A stretch of 64,000 nt of DNA from Runella limosa DSM 17973 (GTDB lineage Bacteria > Bacteroidota > Bacteroidia > Cytophagales > Spirosomataceae), in the NCBI RefSeq assembly GCF_000482465.1, contig NZ_KI519425.1, forward strand, positions 68,890 through 132,889, read 5' to 3'. Positions 23,031 through 31,273 of this stretch are shown here, piece by piece. Position numbers and translations under genes: made by a program. Below the pieces are notes generated by a model. That model searched no databases, was not told where the DNA came from, and saw only the letters and a list, made by a program, of their open reading frames with translations. How positions within the stretch are numbered: the first letter of the stretch is position 1; each line of letters opens with the position of its first letter.

Positions 23031-24197
23031 TTACTCATAAACAAACTCCCCAAACTCGCTCTGAACCGTTACTTTTTTACCTTCGTTGGCTTCCACATAG
23101 CCGATGATTTGAGCCTGAATACCAAACGATTGTGCAATTTCGATGACGCGTTGGGCGTGTTCCGACGAAAGATATACTTCGAGGCGGTGGCCCATGTTAA
23201 ACACTTTGTACATTTCCTGCCAACTTGTTCCGCTTTCGGCTTGAATCAATTTAAAGAGCGGAGGAATGGGGAAAAGGTTGTTTTTGACAACGTGCAAATT
23301 ATCAATAAAGTGAAGCACCTTCGTTTGCGCACCACCACTGCAATGTACCATGCCATGAATCTGCGGGCGGAGTTCGTCCAACAACGTTTTGGCAAACGGG
23401 GCGTAGGTACGCGTAGGCGAAAGAATTAATTGACCGACGTTAACAGGCGTATTTTCGACGGCATCCGTGAGGCGTTTTGAACCACTATATACAAGGGCAC
23501 TGTGGACTTCTGGGTCGAAACTTTCGGGGTATTTTGATGCCAAGTAAGAATCTAACACATCGTGACGCGCCGAGGTAAGGCCGTTGCTTCCCATGCCACC
23601 ATTGTAGGTAGTTTCGTAAGAAGCCTGCCCAAACGACGCCAGTCCCACAATCACGTCTCCCGCTTGGATGTTATCATTTGAAATCACTTCCGAACGTTTC
23701 ATCCGCGCAATCACCGTGCTGTTGACCGTGATGGTACGTACCAAATCGCCTACGTCGGCCGTCTCTCCACCCGTGCTGTAAATCTCAACGCCGTGATTGC
23801 GAAGCATTTCCAACACATCCTCCGTTCCGTTGATGATTTCAGCAATCACTTCCCCAGGAATTTTATTTTTGTTACGGTCTATGCTCGACGAAATGAGCAT
23901 CGGCCCCGTTGCTCCTACACAAATGAGGTCGTCGGTATTCATCACAATCGAGTCTTGCGCAATGCCACGCCACACCGACAAATCACCTGTTTCTTTCCAA
24001 TACAAATACGCCAGCGAGGTTTTGGTACCTGCTCCGTCGGCGTGCATAATGGTGCAGTAGTCGGGGTCACCTGCCAAAATATCAGGGACGATTTTACAGA
24101 AAGCTTTGGGGAAGAGTCCTTTATCGAGCTTAGCAATGGCGCGGTGTACGTCTTCTTTTGAGGCCGACACCCCACGTTGTAGGTAACGTTCTGTCAT
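23031..24197 (-). CDS. purM: Phosphoribosylformylglycinamidine cyclo-ligase (AIR synthase), Bacteroidota type
   Basis: I choose the ATG at 24197 (MTERYLQRGVSASKEDVH), which lies 23 bp after a TAACTTTG box. The 388-residue protein is longer than E. coli PurM (345), as in other Bacteroidota. AIR-synthase motifs are present: HADGAGTKTSLAY (metal/ATP site), NTDDLICVGATGP, STGGETADVGDLV, GLASFGQASYETTYNGGMGSNG, and FNMGHRLEVYL near the end. It converts FGAM to AIR with ATP in de novo purine synthesis in the cytoplasm. The neighbours are not purine genes. An alternative is an AIR-synthase-related protein, but the motifs favour PurM. Confidence 0.9.
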   Translation of the reverse strand: MTERYLQRGVSASKEDVHRAIAKLDKGLFPKAFCKIVPDILAGDPDYCTIMHADGAGTKTSLAYLYWKETGDLSVWRGIAQDSIVMNTDDLICVGATGPMLISSSIDRNKNKIPGEVIAEIINGTEDVLEMLRNHGVEIYSTGGETADVGDLVRTITVNSTVIARMKRSEVISNDNIQAGDVIVGLASFGQASYETTYNGGMGSNGLTSARHDVLDSYLASKYPESFDPEVHSALVYSGSKRLTDAVENTPVNVGQLILSPTRTYAPFAKTLLDELRPQIHGMVHCSGGAQTKVLHFIDNLHVVKNNLFPIPPLFKLIQAESGTSWQEMYKVFNMGHRLEVYLSSEHAQRVIEIAQSFGIQAQIIGYVEANEGKKVTVQSEFGEFVYE

Positions 24198-24220
24198 GGA
24201 GTTGAAAACAAAATGAGGCG

Positions 24221-24228
24221 CAAAGTTA
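24221..24228 (-). promoter_or_regulatory. Bacteroidota -7 box (TAACTTTG) for purM
   Basis: The minus strand reads TAACTTTG, identical to the Nudix promoter box, ending 23 bp before the ATG at 24197. It supports that start over the longer frame. Confidence 0.5.
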
Positions 24229-24285
24229 CCAACTTTACACCTCATTTTCTAACCCTAACGGGCTTTTGAGCTTGCAGAACGTTTT

Positions 24286-25629
24286 TTATACTTTCGGGAG
24301 TTGCCAGCCATTATTGTAATGTGCCTTTATCAGGGCATTGGCCTCTGGGTCGTTTTTGAACGCTCCCGTAGTCGAATCCCAATATACTTTGCGGCCTGTT
24401 TTATAAGCGATGTTCCCCATGTGGGCGTTGATTGCAGCCACACTTCCCGTCTCGATACCACATTTCAACAGTTTAGGATTATTGTCTTTGATGGCTTGGA
24501 CAAAGTTTTTGGTATGCTCATTGAGGTAATCTCCGTTGCGTGCTTGGTCAGGAATATCCTCAATTTTATACACTTTAATCCCATTTTTGGTTTGGGTTTC
24601 GGGGTGCAACGACCAGCCACCACGGTGCAATACAAGCGTGCCGTTGTTTCCAATAAATGCAATCCCTTCGGTGAGGCCGTAGTTACCGCCGTCTATACCC
24701 GTGGCGTGTTCCCAAAGCATGTTAAAGCCCTCGTATTCATACACTGTTTGGAGTGTATCGGGGGTTTCAGAAGCGTCGTCGGGGTAAGCCAATTTTCCGC
24801 CCGAAGCCATGACCGATTTAGGCGCTTTGGCATTCATGGCATATAGAGCAATGTCGATTTCGTGGACGCCCCAGTCGGTCATCAACCCTCCTGCGTAGTC
24901 CCAAAACCAACGAAAATTAAAATGAAAACGATTAGGGTTAAAAGGACGTTTTTTGGCAGGTCCAAGCCACATGTCGTAATCTACGCCTGGGGGTGGCGCA
25001 CTGTCGGGCTTAACGGGGACGGGTTCCATCCAACCTTGGTACGCCCATACTTTTACGAGGCGAATGTTCCCGAGTTTCCCCGAACGAACGTACTCAATCG
25101 CCTTTTCGTAGTGGGAGCCGCTTCGTTGCCACTGCCCTATTTGGATAATTTTACCCGCCCGTTTGGCCGCAGCGAGCATGATGTTACATTCTTCAATCGA
25201 ATTAGCCAGCGGTTTTTCACAATAAACGTGTTTGCCCGCCGCCAATGAATCGGTCAACGCCAAGCAGTGCCAATGGTCGGGAGTACCTACAATCACCGCG
25301 TCGATGTCTTTGTTTTCGAGCATTTTGCGATAATCCTTGTACAACTGAGGGCGATTGCCCCGCGCGGTTTGTACATCAGCCGCCCGCTGATCGAGAACAC
25401 TCTGATCGACATCGGCCAAGGCCACGCACTCTACCTCACTCATTTGGAGGTGTGAGCGTAAATCAGACCACCCCATGCCCTTACATCCAATCACACCAAG
25501 TTGCAATTTGTCGTTGGCAGAGACCCGTTTTCGTTGACTTGCCAACAATTCGAGGGGGGTAAAAGAGAATAAACTAGCTCCAGTAGCCACCGAAGCCGAA
25601 CGAATGAAATCTCTGCGGGACGTTTGCAT
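24286..25629 (-). CDS. Tat-exported Gfo/Idh/MocA family oxidoreductase
   Basis: The 447-residue protein begins with a twin-arginine signal, SRRDFIRSASVATGASLFSF (RR at 5-6). Then comes a Rossmann domain (LGVIGCKGMG at about 44-53, ALADVDQS, VIVGTPDHWH) with the family EKP motif (YCEKPLANSIEECN, about 134-147) and a C-terminal Gfo/Idh/MocA beta domain with a Bacteroidota/Planctomycetes-type insert (WAYQGWMEPVPV, RFHFNFRWFWDYAGG, DWGVHEIDIAL). Such Tat-exported members act on sugars or sugar derivatives in the periplasm with bound NAD(P). The substrate is unknown. It is transcribed in the same direction as the hydrolase gene upstream but is separated from it by a repeat. Confidence 0.92.
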   Translation of the reverse strand: MQTSRRDFIRSASVATGASLFSFTPLELLASQRKRVSANDKLQLGVIGCKGMGWSDLRSHLQMSEVECVALADVDQSVLDQRAADVQTARGNRPQLYKDYRKMLENKDIDAVIVGTPDHWHCLALTDSLAAGKHVYCEKPLANSIEECNIMLAAAKRAGKIIQIGQWQRSGSHYEKAIEYVRSGKLGNIRLVKVWAYQGWMEPVPVKPDSAPPPGVDYDMWLGPAKKRPFNPNRFHFNFRWFWDYAGGLMTDWGVHEIDIALYAMNAKAPKSVMASGGKLAYPDDASETPDTLQTVYEYEGFNMLWEHATGIDGGNYGLTEGIAFIGNNGTLVLHRGGWSLHPETQTKNGIKVYKIEDIPDQARNGDYLNEHTKNFVQAIKDNNPKLLKCGIETGSVAAINAHMGNIAYKTGRKVYWDSTTGAFKNDPEANALIKAHYNNGWQLPKV

Positions 25630-25688
25630 AAGTTTCTTAGATTTTTATACAAAAAAGGAGGAGAGAGATATAATCTAATGTCGGCTTA

Positions 25689-25759
25689 TTCACGCAAAGA
25701 AGCAGAGGGGCAACGCCGCAGAAAAAGATTACTTTGCGCCTCTATCTTCTTGCGTGGAA
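25689..25759. repeat. Imperfect inverted repeat (CACGCAAAGAAGCAGAGG type)
   Basis: The left arm 25689-25708 (TTCACGCAAAGAAGCAGAGG) pairs imperfectly with 25736-25759 (reverse complement begins TTCCACGCAAGAAGATAGAG). This looks like the GCAAAG-type intergenic repeats seen in other Bacteroidota genomes. It lies just beyond the stop of the beta-lactamase-like gene. Confidence 0.6.
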
Positions 25760-25760
25760 A

Positions 25761-27329
25761 CTATTTTTTGACCTCCCCAATATGATACTCCTGAATCAAC
25801 GGAGAACTTTCGGGCGTAAGCGTAAACGACACCCATAGTGTAGCCTTTTCTCCTTCGATAAGATAACGACCTCGAAGCTGATTTTCGGGAACAATTTCTT
25901 TCACGCTGATAATTTTACCTGCCTTTTCAAACAACCCCGTTGCTTCTTTTTTGAGGGCTTCCAACGAGTAATCCGCAAAGAAGTTTTCGGCAAAAAGGCC
26001 GCTGCTTTCGGCGTTTTGCCAGTTGGGAAGCAGTTGAGTGAGCTGTTGCTGGCGTTGTTTCAAAATATCCGACGCAGGCAATTGACGGGGTTTAAGTTGG
26101 GCACCTACAATGAGCGTATCCAAAATTTGCAGATTAATTGGGACTGTTGGGGCGTACGTAACATTGGCAAAAGCCACTACACCGATGCCATACTGAGGCA
26201 AAATGCGCCAGTTGCTCCCAAAACCTGGGAGCCCTCCGCTGTGCCCTACGTACTCGCGCCCTTCGCAATCACGCATCCAGTTGAGCCCGTAGCAATAGGC
26301 GGAAACCGTAGCGCACGGGCGCCCTGTCGCGTACTTGAACTGCGGAGAAAAGCCGCTGATGTTCCAAGGTTGGTGCATTTCGCGAATCGAACTCCGCTTG
26401 AGAGGACCAGCATCGGTATCGTTTTTGGGAGGCCAAGCCGCCAAGTGTAACGCCATATATTTACTAAAGTCCTCGATTGAAGTAATAAGCCCACCCATTG
26501 CGCCCCATGCGCCGTCGTGAAGGAGGGCTTCTTCTGTCCATTGGCCGTCGCGCCAACGGTAGCCGTGGGCTAGTTTATCGGCGGGTACTTCTGCATACTC
26601 CCATTTGGTATGCGTCATGCCAAGTGGTTTAAAAATAGACTCGTTGATAAACTGTTGGTACGTTTTTCCCGAAACCTTCTGAATAATATAGCCCAAAAGT
26701 GTAATCCCCAAGTTGCTATATTCGTAGGCGACTCCTGGCGTATTTGAAAAAGCAATGGGGCTTTGAATCAGCTTCAATAACTCTTCATTGGTGTCGGCCA
26801 ACTGACGGTCGCCCCAAGGGTTATCTTCGGGAAAACCTGCGGCGTGCGTCAGTAAGTGGCGAATGGTAATGGCGGGCGCGTCAGCCGTAAGTAGTTTTGT
26901 ATTCCTCATTTCAGGGATGTACTTATCTGCACGGTCGTCCAAATTGAGTTTACCCGCGTCGCGCAATTGCAAAATGGCCATCGTCGTAAAACTCTTGCTC
27001 ATGGACGCAATTCTGAAAAGCGACTGAGTGGTAGCGGGGATTTTTTTGCTAATGTCGGTGTAGCCCGCTGTGCCCGTATGAATCAGTTTGCCATCGACCA
27101 CCACCCCGTAGGTAAACCCTGGGAAATGATTTTTTTCGGCGTATTCTTTGTAAATTTTATCAACGGTAGGCAGCACCGCCTCAATTTTTTTCATCCGATC
27201 GGGGTCGGTGAACACAGGCGGCTTGTACGACTGCGCAGCGGCTTGGCGACCAAAACAATAACTAATTAGGAGAAAGTAAAGAAAAGGTAGTTTTTTCACT
27301 GGTTTTCGTTGTTTGCGTTGGATAGACAT
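25761..27329 (-). CDS. Serine hydrolase, class C beta-lactamase family
   Basis: The 522-residue protein has an N-terminal signal (hydrophobic 14-33, ending AAAQ) and the beta-lactamase/D-Ala-D-Ala carboxypeptidase fold: SxxK at S109-MS-K112 (RIASMSKSFT), YSN at 204-206 (YEYSNLG), and a GHSGGLPGF segment replacing KTG at about 370. The last 100 residues form a small C-terminal domain common in Bacteroidota members. It is probably periplasmic or surface-bound and acts on peptidoglycan peptides, esters or amides; resistance to beta-lactams should not be assumed. Divergent from the methyltransferase gene. Confidence 0.9.
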   Translation of the reverse strand: MSIQRKQRKPVKKLPFLYFLLISYCFGRQAAAQSYKPPVFTDPDRMKKIEAVLPTVDKIYKEYAEKNHFPGFTYGVVVDGKLIHTGTAGYTDISKKIPATTQSLFRIASMSKSFTTMAILQLRDAGKLNLDDRADKYIPEMRNTKLLTADAPAITIRHLLTHAAGFPEDNPWGDRQLADTNEELLKLIQSPIAFSNTPGVAYEYSNLGITLLGYIIQKVSGKTYQQFINESIFKPLGMTHTKWEYAEVPADKLAHGYRWRDGQWTEEALLHDGAWGAMGGLITSIEDFSKYMALHLAAWPPKNDTDAGPLKRSSIREMHQPWNISGFSPQFKYATGRPCATVSAYCYGLNWMRDCEGREYVGHSGGLPGFGSNWRILPQYGIGVVAFANVTYAPTVPINLQILDTLIVGAQLKPRQLPASDILKQRQQQLTQLLPNWQNAESSGLFAENFFADYSLEALKKEATGLFEKAGKIISVKEIVPENQLRGRYLIEGEKATLWVSFTLTPESSPLIQEYHIGEVKK

Positions 27330-27481
27330 CGAAAATAGTGATAACCGCCGAAACTATGCTAGGCTTCTACCAATTTTTGTATTTTAATGGCTTTTTACGG
27401 ATAACAATGACAAATTGGGTACGAATCTGTGTCAATCTGTCCAATCTGTGTTTTCTGTGTGCTATTTGTAACGCTCATTCA

Positions 27482-28069
27482 ATGAAACTTTATCTACTAC
27501 AAATCTCCCTTTGGATAGTGTATGGATTCATACACAGCGCTTTAGCAAGTCCAAAGGTGAAACACATTTTTGAACAAAAACTAGGGAGACTTTTTCGCTA
27601 CTATCGCTTGCTGTACAACGTACTGGCAGTTGGGCTATTGATAGGGCTGTTGTGGTACCAACGTTTACTCCCCAAAGAACGTCTCTGGGCCGCCGAGTGG
27701 TGGGTGGGTGGACTTGCAATCACCTTATTTTGGATAGGTGTACTCATTGCCTTGAAAGCACTACTGGGTTACGATTTGGGCGAATTTTTGGGTGTACCCA
27801 ACCCCCCCACCTCGCCCACTTCCAGCGAATTTCGGACAGGTGGCCTGCTGCGTTATGTACGGCATCCGCTCTACACAGGGACGATTTTGGCCGTATGGGG
27901 ACTTTTTTTCAATGAGGCTACCCTCCAAACCCTTATTATGGCTGTTTGCATCACGGTGTATATTCGTATTGGTATTGTATATGAAGAACGAAAACTTGTG
28001 CGCGAATTTGGAGACACCTACGTGGAATATCGCCGTCGAGTAGCGATGCTGTTTCCGAAATTATTTTAA
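27482..28069 (+). CDS. ICMT/PEMT-like membrane methyltransferase family protein
   Basis: I use the ATG at 27482 (MKLYLLQISLWIVYGFIHS); the frame extends upstream to 27338 through a region of AATCTGTG-type simple repeats that is unlikely to be coding. The 195-residue protein has four to five membrane helices and the C-terminal signature of isoprenylcysteine carboxyl methyltransferase/phospholipid methyltransferase relatives: LLRYVRHPLYTGTIL, then YEERKLVREFGDTYVEYRRRV. Such proteins methylate small lipids or thiols using S-adenosylmethionine (NnrU and MddA are relatives). The substrate is unknown. It converges with the sulfatase gene three bp away. Confidence 0.82.
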   Translation: MKLYLLQISLWIVYGFIHSALASPKVKHIFEQKLGRLFRYYRLLYNVLAVGLLIGLLWYQRLLPKERLWAAEWWVGGLAITLFWIGVLIALKALLGYDLGEFLGVPNPPTSPTSSEFRTGGLLRYVRHPLYTGTILAVWGLFFNEATLQTLIMAVCITVYIRIGIVYEERKLVREFGDTYVEYRRRVAMLFPKLF

Positions 28070-28072
28070 CCC

Positions 28073-29584
28073 CTACCAACCCTTCAACCCTGGCCAAGAT
28101 GCGCTTTCAACGTACGGCTGAGGCATTCCTGGTGTGCTTCGTCCGTCTTGAATGTATTTGCGGAGTAAGGCTTTGAGCTGCGTTACTTTTTCGGGATATT
28201 GGGCATAAAGGTTGGTTTTTTCGGTAGGGTCGTTTTTCAAATGATAGAGTTGTACCGTGGGCAAACCTTCATAGTCTTTGCCAGGCTTAGGAAAACTCCA
28301 GCCTCCTGAACCTGCATCCAAAATCAGCTTCCAATCGCCTTGTCGAATGGAAAACATCCCTTCTACCGAATGATGAACAGTCGCTTCCCGTAGAGGTTTG
28401 GCTGGTTTTTTACCAAACAAAATAGGCCCCAAGTCGTAGCTGTCTTCGCCCGCGTTTTGGGGGAGTTTTTTGCCCTGAATCCCCGCACAGGTCGCCATAA
28501 AATCGGTTAAACAAATCGTTTGGTCTGATGTTGTGTTGGGCTTAATATGCCCCGCCCATTTGGCAATAAATGGTACTCGGTGTCCTCCTTCATAGCTATC
28601 TGCTTTGTAGCCCCTAAACCCATTGCTGGCAAAATGCCCCGCCTTTTCCATGAGTTCAGTACCCGCGTAAGGCGCGCAGCCATTGTCCGCAGTAAAAATA
28701 ATGAGGGTATTTTTGTCCATTCCCTTTTGGCGAAGTGCCTGCTGGATTTGTCCAACGACATCGTCCACCATCAATACAAAATCTCCGTATTCGTTTAACC
28801 CCGATTTATCTTTCCATTGTCCCGTTGGTAAAATCGGCGTGTGGGGGGCGGCTAAGGGTAAATAAAGAAAAAAAGGCTCCGCCGACGTACGGCTTTGAAT
28901 GTAATCGACCGATTTTTGAACAAATCGTCCCAGTACCTCTTCATGCTTAAAATCGCCCCCCGTTGGGCCTTTTCGCCACCATCCGTATTGCGTTTTAGAT
29001 TCCGTTTCTCGGTCGGGTTGGGCCGTGACGCGGCCATTTTCTACATATACATAAGGCGGAATGTCGAGCGACGCGGGAATAATGTACGAGTAGTCAAAGC
29101 CATATTCATTGGGCGATTTTTTGACGGGCTGAGAAAAATCAACAGGTACAACGGGGTCATTTTTGGGTGCCCAATTGAGCCCCAAATGCCATTTTCCAAC
29201 GCAAGCAGTTTGATAGCCATTTTGCTTCAAAAAGGAAGCTACCGTCAAACGCTTGTCTTCAATCAGTGCCGAATCGTAACTCCAGGTTACGCCTTTTTTA
29301 AGTTTGCTCCGCCACGAGTATCGCCCCGTCAAAATCCCGTAACGCGTGGGCGTACACACCGCCGAGCCTGAGTGGGCATCCGTAAAGCGCATTCCTTCGG
29401 CGGCTAATTGATCCAAATGAGGCGTTTTAAACTTCGCATTGGGGTTAAACGCCGACACGTCACCTTGCCCCATGTCATCGGCCAAAATGTAAATAATGTT
29501 GGGCTTAGAGGTAGGAGCTTGTAGGAGCCATTGGGGTAAAATACCAAGGCCAACGACTAAAAACAGGGCGATTCGGGATTTCAT
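28073..29584 (-). CDS. Sulfatase (arylsulfatase A type), secreted
   Basis: The ATG at 29584 gives MKSRIALFLVVGLGILPQWL, a signal peptide; the frame to 29632 overlaps the divergent promoter region. The 503-residue protein has the N-terminal metal-binding NIIYILADDMGQGDVSAF (DD at 36-37), the sulfatase signature C77-T-P-T-R81 followed by YGILTGRY, so Cys77 is the residue converted to formylglycine, then GKWHLG, a TADNGCAPY segment, and a GGHRVPFIAKW segment. It cleaves sulfate esters in the periplasm or outside. It would need a formylglycine-generating enzyme, not present in this window. It is divergent from an SDR gene with 63 bp between starts. Confidence 0.94.
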   Translation of the reverse strand: MKSRIALFLVVGLGILPQWLLQAPTSKPNIIYILADDMGQGDVSAFNPNAKFKTPHLDQLAAEGMRFTDAHSGSAVCTPTRYGILTGRYSWRSKLKKGVTWSYDSALIEDKRLTVASFLKQNGYQTACVGKWHLGLNWAPKNDPVVPVDFSQPVKKSPNEYGFDYSYIIPASLDIPPYVYVENGRVTAQPDRETESKTQYGWWRKGPTGGDFKHEEVLGRFVQKSVDYIQSRTSAEPFFLYLPLAAPHTPILPTGQWKDKSGLNEYGDFVLMVDDVVGQIQQALRQKGMDKNTLIIFTADNGCAPYAGTELMEKAGHFASNGFRGYKADSYEGGHRVPFIAKWAGHIKPNTTSDQTICLTDFMATCAGIQGKKLPQNAGEDSYDLGPILFGKKPAKPLREATVHHSVEGMFSIRQGDWKLILDAGSGGWSFPKPGKDYEGLPTVQLYHLKNDPTEKTNLYAQYPEKVTQLKALLRKYIQDGRSTPGMPQPYVESASWPGLKGW

Positions 29585-29647
29585 TTGAAGGAGATGGTGT
29601 TGTTGAGAAACGAACAAATAATTGCGATACACGAAAAAGAAAGAACC

Positions 29648-30358
29648 ATGAAAGAAATACTAAGAGCAGCCCTGATTACGGGAGGAACGAAAGGAATTGG
29701 CCTAGGAGTAGCCGAAATGCTCATCAAAGAAGGCTACAAAGTGGCCATAACGGGACGCAACGCAGAAACTGTAGAGGCCGTGGCTGCAGAGCTTAATCAA
29801 CTGCAAGAGGGGGCAGCGCTGGGAATCGTAGCCGACGTAAGAAACTTTGATTCTCAGCAAGCGGCGGTGAATCAGGTGTTGGAAAAATGGGGGCGCCTCG
29901 ATGTGCTCGTTGCCAACGCAGGGGTGGGGCATTTTGCTCCCATCGAAACGCTGACCCTCGAACAATGGCAAGAAACGATTGACATCAACCTCACGGGCGT
30001 TTTTTACAGCACCAAGGCGTCGTTGGCCGCCCTCACCGCATCGAAAGGCTATTTGATTACGATTGCGAGTTTGGCAGGTACCAACTTTTTTGCCAACGGC
30101 TCGGCCTACAATGCTAGCAAATTTGGCTTGGTAGGTTTTACGCAAGCGGTGATGATGGACGTGCGTAGCGCTGGTATCAAAGCAACGACCATTATGCCAG
30201 GTTCGGTAGCGACGCATTTTAATAATCATGAGCCTTCCGAAAAAGATGCGTGGAAAATTCAACCCGAAGACATTGGGCAAATTGTGGTGGATTTGTTGAA
30301 AATGAACCCACGCACCCTTCCAAGTAAAATCGAAGTTCGCCCTACAATGCCGAAATAA
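29648..30358 (+). CDS. Short-chain dehydrogenase/reductase (SDR)
   Basis: The start at 29648 (MKEILRAALITGGTKGIG) is chosen because the frame upstream overlaps the sulfatase start region. The 236-residue classical SDR has TGGTKGIG (11-18) for NAD(P) binding, NAG (90-92), catalytic Ser141 (TIASLAG), and Y154xxxK158 (YNASK), all in normal positions. GRN after strand 2 suggests NADP preference. The cytoplasmic substrate is unknown; the family includes 3-oxoacyl-ACP reductases and many sugar or alcohol dehydrogenases. It is divergent from the sulfatase gene and may be co-regulated with it. Confidence 0.92.
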   Translation: MKEILRAALITGGTKGIGLGVAEMLIKEGYKVAITGRNAETVEAVAAELNQLQEGAALGIVADVRNFDSQQAAVNQVLEKWGRLDVLVANAGVGHFAPIETLTLEQWQETIDINLTGVFYSTKASLAALTASKGYLITIASLAGTNFFANGSAYNASKFGLVGFTQAVMMDVRSAGIKATTIMPGSVATHFNNHEPSEKDAWKIQPEDIGQIVVDLLKMNPRTLPSKIEVRPTMPK

Positions 30359-30430
30359 GTAGTGATTCGGGTTTCTAATAAGTAGTGGCTCGGGTTTCTC
30401 AAAACCCGAGTAAAGGTTGCTCACAACCCA
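30356..30430 (+). repeat. Tandem 23-bp duplication, CTCGGGTTT hairpin and hairpin repeat copy 3
   Basis: TAAGTAGTGATTCGGGTTTC from 30356 is repeated at 30379 with two changes (period 23). The second copy continues into the stem CTCGGGTTT/AAACCCGAG (30389-30397 with 30402-30410, loop CTCA), followed by AAAGGTTGCTCACAACCCA (30412-30430), a copy of the dispersed hairpin repeat with the same CTCA loop. Both hairpins could end SDR transcription. Confidence 0.65.
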
Positions 30431-30567
30431 CTCCTTAGAGAATAGCCCCCACAGATTTGCCCAAAAATGAGGAAAATTTTCCCCGTTTTTGGGCTGGTTT
30501 TTTTCTTAGAACAAGTGGAATGAGGTTTTTGAAGGAAAAGTACAACCACAAAAACTCACTCACAACC

Positions 30568-31206
30568 ATGAAAAGAAGTGCTTATTTCCTCCTAATAATT
30601 GCCTTGATTTCAACAGGAAGACAGGCAATTGCCCAAGAAAACGTCTCTTTTGGCCCGATTGTCGGGGTAAATTTTTCGAGATTGACCAATCACCCTATTT
30701 ATAACGACTGGAAAGTCGGCAACTCGGCGGGTATTTTTATCAACTACAGCGGAGAAAGCCGTTTAGGAGTCAATGGACAACTTTTGTATTCAAGAATTGG
30801 AGGCGAATCGGGGAACGGAGCCTCAAAAGGCCACCTCGATTACATTCAAGTACCCATCATGGGAACATATTATCTCAATGGCCGTGGCAACGCGCTTCGT
30901 CCCAAATTGATGGCAGGGCCTTACGTTGGATTTTTGGTCAAAGCCGTCAATGAAAGCAACGTAAATATCAACCCCGAAGGCGCGGCGCGGGCTTACAAAG
31001 GCGTAGATGCGGGAGCGGCTTTGGGCGCAGGGCTCAACTATTCCATCAAAAATAAAGTATGGCTCAACGCCGATTTGCGCTACAACATTGGCCTTACCAA
31101 CGTGATGGCGAACGCTTCGGATGTACACAACCGCTCTTGGGGACTCAACGTCGGCGTAAGTTTTCCACTGGGTAACTATTCTCCAAGCACAGGAAAGTTT
31201 AGATAG
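30568..31206 (+). CDS. Outer-membrane beta-barrel protein (PorT-like family)
   Basis: The start at 30568 gives a signal peptide MKRSAYFLLIIALISTGRQA ending IAQ. The 212-residue protein has the strand pattern of the Bacteroidota outer-membrane beta-barrel family (VSFGPIVGVNFSRL, SAGIFINYSG, LGVNGQLLYSRIGGES, YIQVPIMGTYYLN, LMAGPYVGFLV, AGAALGAGLNYSI, WLNADLRYNIGLTNV, WGLNVGVSFPLG). YIQVPI and GAALGAG are hallmarks. It is a general surface porin-like protein without a known ligand. It converges with the vWA gene across a hairpin terminator. Confidence 0.88.
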   Translation: MKRSAYFLLIIALISTGRQAIAQENVSFGPIVGVNFSRLTNHPIYNDWKVGNSAGIFINYSGESRLGVNGQLLYSRIGGESGNGASKGHLDYIQVPIMGTYYLNGRGNALRPKLMAGPYVGFLVKAVNESNVNINPEGAARAYKGVDAGAALGAGLNYSIKNKVWLNADLRYNIGLTNVMANASDVHNRSWGLNVGVSFPLGNYSPSTGKFR

Positions 31207-31231
31207 GTTAGGTTTTATATAGTGGCTGAAA

Positions 31232-31270
31232 ATGACCCGTAGGCAGGCGATAAGCCCACCTACGGGCATT
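31232..31270. terminator. Bidirectional hairpin terminator between converging genes
   Basis: ATGACCCGTAGGCAGGC pairs with GCCCACCTACGGGCAT with small mismatches around a short loop, followed by TTTTTTTA. It separates the beta-barrel gene stop (31206) and the vWA gene stop (31274). Confidence 0.75.
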
Positions 31271-31273
31271 TTT

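Noticed and set aside
29702-30424. Minus-strand 240-codon frame opposite the SDR gene
   Set aside because: Shadow frame; the SDR on the plus strand has all catalytic and cofactor motifs.
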